Assembly (NCBI RefSeq): GCF_033110285.1
Contig: NZ_CP136995.1
Span: 1,612,001 to 1,676,000 of the forward strand
Direction of reading: 5' to 3'
Length of the DNA: 64,000 nucleotides
From: Ottowia sp. SB7-C50
GTDB lineage: Bacteria > Pseudomonadota > Gammaproteobacteria > Burkholderiales > Burkholderiaceae_C
Shown here one piece after another: positions 57,101 to 64,000 of this stretch. The translations under genes were made by a program, and so were the position numbers. Numbering within the stretch: position 1 is the first letter of the stretch; each line of letters begins with the position of its first letter. Under the pieces are notes generated by a model, which was not told the DNA's origin, ran no database searches, and saw nothing but the letters and a program-made list of their open reading frames with translations.

Positions 57101-58354
57101 ATGGCTGAGATCAAGAACTACACCCTGAACTTCGGGCCCCAGCACCCCGCCGCCCACGGCGTGCTGCGTCTGGTGCTCGAACTCGACGGCGAGGTCGTGC
57201 AGCGCGCCGACCCGCACATCGGGCTGCTGCACCGCGCCACCGAGAAGCTGGCCGAGCACAAGACCTTCATCCAGTCGCTGCCCTACATGGACCGTCTCGA
57301 CTACGTGTCCATGATGTGCAACGAGCACGCCTACTGCCTGGCCATCGAAAAGCTGCTGGGCATCGAGGTGCCGATCCGTGCGCAGTACATCCGCGTGATG
57401 TTCTCCGAAATCACGCGGGTGATGAACCACCTGATGTGGCTGGGCTCGCACGGCAACGACTGCGGTTCGTCCACCATCCTGATCTACACCTTCCGCGAGC
57501 GCGAGGACCTGTTCGACATCTACGAAGCGGTGTCGGGCGCGCGCATGCACGCGGCGTACTTCCGTCCGGGCGGCGTCTACCGCGACTTGCCGGACAGCAT
57601 GCCCAAGTACACGGTCAGCAAGATCCGCAACGCCAAGGCGATGGAGCAGCTGAACCAGAACCGGCAGGGCTCGCTGCTCGACTTCATCGAGGACTTCACG
57701 CGGCGCTTCCCCAAGTGCATCGACGAATACGAGACGCTGCTCACCGACAACCGTATCTGGAAGCAGCGCACCGTGGGCATCGGCGTCATCACGCCCGAAC
57801 GTGCGCTGAATCTGGGCCTGACGGGCCCCATGCTGCGCGGCTCCGGCATCGCCTGGGACCTGCGCAAGAAGCAGCCCTACGACGTCTACGACCAGATGGA
57901 TTTCGATATCCCCATCGGCAAGACGGGCGACACCTACGACCGTTACCTGGTGCGGGTGCAGGAGATGCGCGAATCCAACCGCATCATCCAGCAATGCGTG
58001 CAGTGGCTGCGCGCCAACCCCGGCCCGGTCATCACCGACAACCACAAGGTCGCGCCGCCTTCCCGCGAGGCGATGAAGACCAACATGGAAGAGCTGATCC
58101 ACCACTTCAAGCTCTTCACCGAAGGCATGCACGTGCCCGAGGGCGAGGCCTATGCGGCCGTTGAACACCCCAAGGGCGAGTTCGGCATCTACCTTATCAG
58201 CGACGGCGCCAACAAGCCGTATCGCCTGAAGATCCGCGCGCCCGGTTTTGCCCATCTGGCGGCGCTGGACGAAGTGGCCCGGGGCCACATGCTGGCCGAC
58301 GCCGTGGCCATCATCGGCACGCTGGATATCGTGTTTGGAGAGATTGATCGATGA
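57101..58354 (+). CDS. nuoD: NADH-quinone oxidoreductase subunit D
   Basis: A 417-residue 49-kDa-type subunit, forming the quinone cavity. The hallmark [15 protein letters not shown] is at 8-22, [17 protein letters not shown] near 36-52, and it ends [35 protein letters not shown]. It overlaps nuoE in an ATGA. Confidence 0.97.
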   Translation: MAEIKNYTLNFGPQHPAAHGVLRLVLELDGEVVQRADPHIGLLHRATEKLAEHKTFIQSLPYMDRLDYVSMMCNEHAYCLAIEKLLGIEVPIRAQYIRVMFSEITRVMNHLMWLGSHGNDCGSSTILIYTFREREDLFDIYEAVSGARMHAAYFRPGGVYRDLPDSMPKYTVSKIRNAKAMEQLNQNRQGSLLDFIEDFTRRFPKCIDEYETLLTDNRIWKQRTVGIGVITPERALNLGLTGPMLRGSGIAWDLRKKQPYDVYDQMDFDIPIGKTGDTYDRYLVRVQEMRESNRIIQQCVQWLRANPGPVITDNHKVAPPSREAMKTNMEELIHHFKLFTEGMHVPEGEAYAAVEHPKGEFGIYLISDGANKPYRLKIRAPGFAHLAALDEVARGHMLADAVAIIGTLDIVFGEIDR

Positions 58355-58869
58355 ACGCAGCCGTTGCATCCGCTGCCGCAGCGCCACTGTCCGACGCGAC
58401 GCGCGCGCGTTTTGCCCGCGAAGTGGCCAAGTACCCGGCCGACCAGAAGCAGTCGGCCGTCATGGCATGCCTGTCGATCGTGCAGCAGGAGCAGGGCTGG
58501 GTCAGCCCCGACAGCGAACTGGCGGTGGCCGAGTACCTGGGCATGCCCGCCATGGCCGTGCACGAGGTCACGACCTTCTACAACATGTACAACCAGAAGC
58601 CGGTGGGTCGCTTCAAGTTGAACGTGTGCACCAACGCGCCGTGCATGTTTGCGGGTGGCCCGCAGGCGCTGGACCATTTGTGCAGCAAGCTGGGGGTCGA
58701 GCCTTACGGCACCACCACCGATGGCCAGTTCACCGTGCAGCCGTCCGAATGCCTTGGCGCATGCGGCGACGCGCCGGTGATGCTGGTGAATGACCGCCAC
58801 ATGTGCAGCTTCATGTCGAACGACAAGCTCGATCAGCTCGTCGACGGCCTGCGCCACGCGGAGGACTGA
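58351..58869 (+). CDS. nuoE: NADH-quinone oxidoreductase subunit E
   Basis: A 172-residue thioredoxin-like subunit with a [2Fe-2S] cluster (N1a). Cysteines in [12 protein letters not shown] near 91-102 and in [12 protein letters not shown] near 132-143. Part of the NADH-input module with NuoF and NuoG. Confidence 0.95.
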   Translation: MNAAVASAAAAPLSDATRARFAREVAKYPADQKQSAVMACLSIVQQEQGWVSPDSELAVAEYLGMPAMAVHEVTTFYNMYNQKPVGRFKLNVCTNAPCMFAGGPQALDHLCSKLGVEPYGTTTDGQFTVQPSECLGACGDAPVMLVNDRHMCSFMSNDKLDQLVDGLRHAED

Positions 58870-58873
58870 AGCC

Positions 58874-60220
58874 ATGGCACGTGTGCAAGACATCCTCGCG
58901 CAGTTCCAGGCCAAGGGCGTGGAAACCTGTTTCCACGGCCGTCACATCGACGCGCAGATCTACGCCGGCCTGGACGGCGCCAATTGGGGCCTGAAGGACT
59001 ACGAGGCCCGGGGCGGCTACCAGGCCCTGCGCAAGATCGTGGGTGGCAACGGCGCGCCCGGCATGACGCAGGACGAGGTCATCGCCGAACTCAAGGCGTC
59101 CAGCCTGCGCGGGCGCGGCGGCGCGGGTTTCCCCACCGGCCTGAAGTGGAGCTTCATGCCGCGCAATTTCCCGGGTCAGAAGTACCTGGTCTGCAACTCG
59201 GACGAAGGCGAGCCGGGCACCTTCAAGGACCGTGACATCCTGATGTACAACCCGCACTCGGTGATCGAGGGCATGGCCATCGCGGCCTATGCCATGGGCG
59301 CCAGCGTGGGCTACAACTACATCCACGGCGAGATCTTCCAGGTGTATGAACGCTTCGAAGCCGCGCTGGAGCAGGCGCGCGAGGCGGGCTACCTGGGCGA
59401 CAGCGTGATGGGCAGCGCGTTCAAGTTCCAGCTGCACGCGCACCATGGCTTCGGCGCCTACATCTGCGGCGAAGAAACGGCACTGCTCGAATCGCTGGAA
59501 GGCAAGAAGGGCCAGCCGCGCTTCAAGCCGCCTTTCCCGGCCAGCTTCGGCCTCTACGGCAAGCCGACGACGATCAACAACACCGAAACGTTCGCGGCCA
59601 CGCCGTGGATCATCCGGCACGGCGGCCAGGCGTACCTGGAATGCGGCAAGCCCAACAACGGCGGCACCAAGATCTTCTCAATTCAGGGTGACGTGGAGCG
59701 CCCGGGCAACTACGAAATCCCCATGGGCACGCCCTTCGCCAAGCTGCTTGAGCTGGCCGGCGGCGTGCGTGGCGGCCGGCCGCTGAAGGCGGTGATTCCG
59801 GGCGGATCGTCTTCGCCCGTCCTGCCGGCCGACATCATCATGCAATGCACGATGGATTACGACTCCATCGCCAAGGCTGGCTCCATGCTGGGTTCGGGCG
59901 CGGTCATGGTGATGGACGATTCACGCGACATGGTCGAGGTGCTGCTGCGCCTGTCCTATTTCTACATGCACGAATCGTGCGGCCAGTGCACGCCGTGCCG
60001 CGAAGGCACCGGCTGGCTGTGGCGCATGGTGGACCGCATCGAACACGGCAAGGGCCGTCCTGAAGATCTGGCGCAACTTGACAACGTGGCTGAGAACATC
60101 ATGGGGCGCACCATCTGCGCGCTGGGCGATGCCGCAGCGATGCCGGTGCGCGCGATGCTCAAGCATTTCCGTCATGAGTTCGCAGCCAAGATCGAGGCCG
60201 CTCAGAAGCAGGCGGCCTGA
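58874..60220 (+). CDS. nuoF: NADH-quinone oxidoreductase subunit F
   Basis: A 448-residue NADH-binding, FMN-holding subunit. [15 protein letters not shown] near 81-95 binds [20 protein letters not shown] near 195-210 FMN, and [16 protein letters not shown] near 367-382 with a fourth Cys further on holds cluster N3. ATG at 58874, 4 bases after nuoE. Confidence 0.96.
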   Translation: MARVQDILAQFQAKGVETCFHGRHIDAQIYAGLDGANWGLKDYEARGGYQALRKIVGGNGAPGMTQDEVIAELKASSLRGRGGAGFPTGLKWSFMPRNFPGQKYLVCNSDEGEPGTFKDRDILMYNPHSVIEGMAIAAYAMGASVGYNYIHGEIFQVYERFEAALEQAREAGYLGDSVMGSAFKFQLHAHHGFGAYICGEETALLESLEGKKGQPRFKPPFPASFGLYGKPTTINNTETFAATPWIIRHGGQAYLECGKPNNGGTKIFSIQGDVERPGNYEIPMGTPFAKLLELAGGVRGGRPLKAVIPGGSSSPVLPADIIMQCTMDYDSIAKAGSMLGSGAVMVMDDSRDMVEVLLRLSYFYMHESCGQCTPCREGTGWLWRMVDRIEHGKGRPEDLAQLDNVAENIMGRTICALGDAAAMPVRAMLKHFRHEFAAKIEAAQKQAA

Positions 60221-60247
60221 TGGCGCACGAATGGAACGAGTTAGCCC

Positions 60248-62362
60248 ATGGTTGAACTAGAAATCGACGGCAAGAAGGTGGAGGTGCCCGAGGGCAGCAT
60301 GGTGATGCATGCGGCCGAAAAGGCGGGCACCTACATTCCGCACTTCTGCTATCACAAGAAGCTGTCCATTGCCGCCAACTGCCGCATGTGCCTGGTGGAC
60401 GTGGAGAAGGCACCCAAGGCGGTGCCGGCCTGCGCCACCCCCGTGACGCAGGGCATGATCGTGCGCACCAAGAGCGACAAGGCGATCAAGGCCCAGCAGT
60501 CGGTGATGGAGTTCCTGCTCATCAACCACCCGCTGGACTGCCCGATCTGCGATCAGGGCGGCGAGTGCCAGCTGCAGGATCTGGCCGTCGGCTACGGCGC
60601 TTCGGGCTCTCGCTACGAAGAAGAAAAGCGCGTGGTGTTCCACAAGGACGTCGGCCCGCTGATCTCGATGGAGGAGATGAGCCGCTGCATCCATTGCACG
60701 CGCTGCGTCCGCTTCGGCCAGGAAATCGCCGGCGCGATGGAACTGGGGATGTCCCATCGCGGCGAGCATGCCGAAATCGAGACTTTCGTTGGCCAGTCGG
60801 TCGATTCCGAGCTGTCGGGCAACATGATCGACGTGTGCCCGGTCGGTGCGCTGACCAGCAAGCCTTTCCGCTACAGCGCCCGCACGTGGGAGCTGTCGCG
60901 CCGCAAGAGCGTCAGCCCGCACGATTCGACAGGTGCGAACCTCATCGTCCAGGTCAAGAACAACCGCGTCATGCGCGTGGTGCCCTTCGAAAACGAGGCG
61001 GTCAACGAATGCTGGCTGGCCGACCGGGACCGCTTCTCGTACGAAGCGCTCAACAGTGACCAGCGCCTGACCCAGCCCATGCTGAAGCAGGGCGGTCAGT
61101 GGCAGTCGGTCGATTGGGCGACCGCGCTGGAATACGTGGCGAACGGCTTGAACCAGGCCAAGTCGCAGCATGGCGCAGCTTCCATCGGTGCCCTGGTCAG
61201 CCCACACAGCACGCTTGAAGAGCTGTACCTGGCCGGTACGCTGGTGCGCGGCCTGGGCAGCGAAAACATCGACCACCGCCTGCGCCACACCGACTTCACG
61301 GCCGCCGAAGGCGCGCGCTGGCTCGGCACTTCGATCGCATCGCTCTCTGATCTGCAGTCGGTGCTGATCGTCGGCTCCAACGTGCGCAAGGACCATCCGC
61401 TGTTTGCACAGCGCATTCGCCAGGCAGCCCGCCGTGGCTGCGCGGTGGGTGCTATCACTTCTGAAGCGTTGCTGAAGAACGCGGACGCTTGGGCCATGCC
61501 GCTGCGCGCCAGCGACGTGGTCGACGCAGGCCAGTGGGGCAAGAGCCTGGCTAACCTCGCCGCGGCGGTGGCGGCCGAAAAGGGCGTGTCTGCCCCCGTG
61601 GCAGGCGAGGCCACCGATGCAGCCAAGGCGCTGGTGCAGGCACTGCTGTCCGGTGAGCGCAAGGCCATCCTGCTGGGCAACGCGGCCGCTCATCATCCCG
61701 ATGCCACAGGCCTGCTGGCCCTGTGCCAGTGGATTGGCGGCCAGACGGGCGCCAGCGTGGGCTTCCTGACGGAAGCGGCCAACACGGTTGGTGCGCAGGT
61801 CGTCAAGGCGCAGCCCGGTGCCAACGGCATGCATGCGGGCCAGATGCTGCAGGGCGGCCTGGGCGCGATGCTGCTGCTCAATTGCGAGCCGGGCCTCGAT
61901 TCCGGCCCATCGCAATTGCAGGGTTGCGACATGGTCGTGACGCTCAGCCCGTTCAAGGCCAACATGGACGTCAGCGACGTGCTGCTGCCCATCGCACCCT
62001 TCACCGAGACATCGGGCACCTTCATCAACGCCGAGGGCAGGGTGCAGAGCTTCCACGCCGTGGTCAAGCCGCAGGGCGATGCCCGTCCGGGCTGGAAGGT
62101 GCTGCGCGTGCTGGCCGACATGCTGGGCGTGGTGCAGCCACCCTACGAGAGTTCGCAGGAAGTGCTGGCGCAGGCGCTCGGCGGCGCGGGCGTGGGTCAG
62201 GTGCCCCCGTCCAGGCTGTCCAATGGCACGTCGGCGGCACCGCGCGTGCAAACCCAGTCGGTCGACCTGCCGATGGTGGGGATCTACCAACTCGACGGCA
62301 TTGTCCGGCGCGCCCCGTCGCTGCAGCAGACCGCCGACGCGCGTGAAGGAGCGGTCGCATGA
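60248..62362 (+). CDS. nuoG: NADH-quinone oxidoreductase subunit G
   Basis: A 704-residue subunit holding three clusters: [2Fe-2S] N1b ([17 protein letters not shown] and CATPV near 35-62), His-Cys3 N5 ([18 protein letters not shown] near 96-113) and [4Fe-4S] N4 ([10 protein letters not shown] and [12 protein letters not shown] near 145-210). The additional N7 cysteines of E. coli NuoG are absent (here SPHDSTGAN), as expected for the mitochondrial-like form. A molybdopterin-type fold without cofactor fills the rest. Overlaps nuoH in an ATGA. Confidence 0.96.
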   Translation: MVELEIDGKKVEVPEGSMVMHAAEKAGTYIPHFCYHKKLSIAANCRMCLVDVEKAPKAVPACATPVTQGMIVRTKSDKAIKAQQSVMEFLLINHPLDCPICDQGGECQLQDLAVGYGASGSRYEEEKRVVFHKDVGPLISMEEMSRCIHCTRCVRFGQEIAGAMELGMSHRGEHAEIETFVGQSVDSELSGNMIDVCPVGALTSKPFRYSARTWELSRRKSVSPHDSTGANLIVQVKNNRVMRVVPFENEAVNECWLADRDRFSYEALNSDQRLTQPMLKQGGQWQSVDWATALEYVANGLNQAKSQHGAASIGALVSPHSTLEELYLAGTLVRGLGSENIDHRLRHTDFTAAEGARWLGTSIASLSDLQSVLIVGSNVRKDHPLFAQRIRQAARRGCAVGAITSEALLKNADAWAMPLRASDVVDAGQWGKSLANLAAAVAAEKGVSAPVAGEATDAAKALVQALLSGERKAILLGNAAAHHPDATGLLALCQWIGGQTGASVGFLTEAANTVGAQVVKAQPGANGMHAGQMLQGGLGAMLLLNCEPGLDSGPSQLQGCDMVVTLSPFKANMDVSDVLLPIAPFTETSGTFINAEGRVQSFHAVVKPQGDARPGWKVLRVLADMLGVVQPPYESSQEVLAQALGGAGVGQVPPSRLSNGTSAAPRVQTQSVDLPMVGIYQLDGIVRRAPSLQQTADAREGAVA

Positions 62363-63435
62363 TCGACGCTTTGTACAACGGTGGGTTGCACCTGTTCGCG
62401 GGCACGTGGTGGACAGGCGCCACCTGGCCCGTCGTCTGGATCCTCATCAAGATTGTCGTGCTGCTGCTGCCCCTGATGGGTGCCGTGGCCTACCTGACAC
62501 TGTGGGAACGCAAGCTGCTCGGCTTCATGCAGGTGCGGCACGGGCCGAACCGCACCGGGCCGTGGGGTCTGCTGCAACCCATCGCCGACGCGGTCAAACT
62601 GCTGACCAAGGAAATCATCCGCCCGACCGCCGCCAACAAGCCGCTGTTCTTCCTGGGTCCGTTGATGGCGATCATGCCGGCGCTGGCGGCCTGGGTTGTC
62701 ATTCCCTTCGGGCCGGAAACCGCCTTGTCCAACGTCAACGCGGGGCTGCTGCTGGTCATGGCCATCACCTCGATCGAGGTCTATGGCGTGATCATCGCGG
62801 GCTGGGCTTCCAACTCCAAGTACGCGTTTCTGGGTGCCCTGCGCGCGTCGGCGCAGATGGTCAGCTACGAGATCGCGATGGGCTTCTGCTTCCTGGTCGT
62901 GCTGATGGTGTCCGCCAGCATGAACATGACGGACATCGTGCTGGGCCAGGCCAAGGGCATGTTCGCCGACAAGGGCTTGAACTTCCTGTCGTGGAACTGG
63001 TTGCCGCTGCTGCCGATCTTCGTGGTCTACCTCATCTCGGGCGTCGCCGAAACCAACCGCCACCCGTTCGACGTGGTCGAGGGCGAGGCCGAAATCGTTG
63101 CCGGCCACATGGTCGAATATTCGGGCATGGGTTTTGCCACCTTCTTCCTGGCCGAATATGCCAGCATGTGGCTGGTGTCCATCCTGGGCGTCACCATGTT
63201 CCTGGGCGGCTGGCTGCCGCCGTTCGCTGCGCTGGATTTCATTCCTGGCTGGATATGGCTCGGCATCAAGACCTTCGTGGTGGTGTCGATGTTCATCTGG
63301 ATCCGCGCCACGTTCCCGCGCTTCCGTTATGACCAGATCATGCGTCTGGGCTGGAAGATTTTCATTCCGGTGACTCTGGTCTGGCTGATTCTGGTGGGGT
63401 TCTGGCTCATCAGCCCCTGGAACATCTGGCACTGA
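62359..63435 (+). CDS. nuoH: NADH-quinone oxidoreductase subunit H
   Basis: A 358-residue membrane subunit with about eight helices next to the quinone channel. [33 protein letters not shown] near 50-82 and [28 protein letters not shown] near 230-257 are invariant blocks. Confidence 0.97.
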   Translation: MIDALYNGGLHLFAGTWWTGATWPVVWILIKIVVLLLPLMGAVAYLTLWERKLLGFMQVRHGPNRTGPWGLLQPIADAVKLLTKEIIRPTAANKPLFFLGPLMAIMPALAAWVVIPFGPETALSNVNAGLLLVMAITSIEVYGVIIAGWASNSKYAFLGALRASAQMVSYEIAMGFCFLVVLMVSASMNMTDIVLGQAKGMFADKGLNFLSWNWLPLLPIFVVYLISGVAETNRHPFDVVEGEAEIVAGHMVEYSGMGFATFFLAEYASMWLVSILGVTMFLGGWLPPFAALDFIPGWIWLGIKTFVVVSMFIWIRATFPRFRYDQIMRLGWKIFIPVTLVWLILVGFWLISPWNIWH

Positions 63436-63450
63436 TCGGCAGGGTTTGTC

Positions 63451-63960
63451 ATGGCTTCCGTCGCTGCATCACCTTTTTCCATTCGAGATTTCTTCAAGAG
63501 CTTCATGCTCGTGGAGTTGTTCAAGGGCATGGCTCTCACGGGCCGGTATGCCTTCGCCCGCAAGGTTACGGTTCAATTCCCCGAAGAAAAGACGCCCTTG
63601 TCGCCGCGCTTCCGCGGCCTGCACGCGCTGCGCCGCTATGAAAACGGTGAAGAACGCTGCATCGCCTGCAAGCTGTGCGAAGCCGTGTGCCCGGCCGTGG
63701 CTATCACCATCGAAGCCGGCGAGCGCGAAGACGGCTCGCGCCGCACGACGCGCTATGACATCGATCTGACCAAGTGCATCTTCTGCGGCTTCTGCGAAGA
63801 GAGCTGCCCGGTCGACTCGATCGTCGAGACGCACATCTTCGAATACCACGGCGAAAAGCGCGGTGACCTGTACTTCACCAAGGACATGCTGTTGGCCGTC
63901 GGTGACCGCTACGAACCCGAAATCGCGGCGGCGAAGGCGGCCGACGCCAAGTACCGCTGA
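63451..63960 (+). CDS. nuoI: NADH-quinone oxidoreductase subunit I
   Basis: A 169-residue subunit with two [4Fe-4S] clusters (N6a, N6b): [16 protein letters not shown] near 70-85 and [16 protein letters not shown] near 109-124. It passes electrons from NuoG to NuoB. An N-terminal amphipathic helix ([17 protein letters not shown]) anchors it to the membrane. Confidence 0.96.
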   Translation: MASVAASPFSIRDFFKSFMLVELFKGMALTGRYAFARKVTVQFPEEKTPLSPRFRGLHALRRYENGEERCIACKLCEAVCPAVAITIEAGEREDGSRRTTRYDIDLTKCIFCGFCEESCPVDSIVETHIFEYHGEKRGDLYFTKDMLLAVGDRYEPEIAAAKAADAKYR

Positions 63961-63994
63961 AACCGGCTGGCAGATTCACCAACAGAACAAACCC

Positions 63995-64000
63995 ATGGAC
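63995..64000 (+). CDS. nuoJ: Start of the next nuo gene, probably nuoJ (cut by window)
   Basis: Only ATG GAC is visible, 34 bases after nuoI. The position in the operon predicts nuoJ; the sequence is too short to show it. Confidence 0.4.

Noticed and set aside
56360..62290. Two long minus-strand frames antisense to nuoC-nuoD and nuoG
   Set aside because: Shadows of the nuo genes without any recognisable domain.
1..64000. CRISPR arrays, rRNA genes, replication origin
   Set aside because: No regularly spaced direct repeats, no rRNA sequence and no clustered DnaA-box region were seen.

Overview
The window is a GC-rich stretch of a betaproteobacterial chromosome. The gene order (rpsU-yqeY, darP next to pmbA, rpsO-pnp, tpiA-secG-tRNA-Leu-nuoA to nuoI), the expansion of Bug (TctC-type) receptors and several dispersed repeat families point to Burkholderiales, most likely Comamonadaceae (an Acidovorax/Ottowia-like organism). 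That assignment is inference from gene content; no database was searched.

Layout. Positions 1-20400 hold mostly housekeeping genes: a retropepsin-like protease cut by the window edge, yajQ and murB (divergent), two permeases, a GNAT acetyltransferase, an IS5-type insertion sequence with 12-bp inverted repeats and CTAG duplications, a low-GC gene the IS has cut into, ppnP, trmJ, cysE, mogA, darP, pmbA, a FecR/DUF6600-like protein, yqeY, rpsU, a HI0933-type flavoprotein, cobA and a ybiB-like gene. Positions 20444-32650 form an accessory catabolic region with six periplasmic Bug receptors, two amidohydrolases, an SMP-30-type lactonase, an RraA/CHA-aldolase-type protein, a 2-hydroxyacid dehydrogenase, a ModA-like binding protein and one divergent IclR regulator. 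No TctA/TctB membrane genes are present in the window. Positions 32900-37140 carry a CBS protein, tsaD, an Hsp20 and a branched-chain-type binding protein. A complete Mrp cation/proton antiporter operon (mrpAB fused, then C, D, E, F, G) occupies 37203-43499 on the minus strand. It is divergent from a two-component system followed by a DegP-type protease. From 48700 on come an aminotransferase, rpsO, pnp, a quinone oxidoreductase, tpiA, secG, tRNA-Leu(GAG) and the nuo operon for respiratory complex I, which runs off the right edge.

Three things cut across the annotation. First, five genes (pmbA, the DUF6600-like gene, ybiB, the aminotransferase and rpsO) each carry exactly one extra base; in four of them it lies in a G/C homopolymer. 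This looks like systematic sequencing error rather than real gene loss. Second, the intergenic space is full of repeats: a GC-rich family of about 100 bp (six copies), a short palindromic GATAGCT/AGCGCTT family (about 14 copies), an inverted GGACGC element (two copies), a TTCCCGC palindrome and two elements of about 160 bp with terminal inverted repeats. Third, copies of the short palindromic repeat lie inside reading frames. Two neighbouring Bug genes appear to take their signal-peptide coding sequence from it, and pnp takes its ribosome-binding region from another copy.
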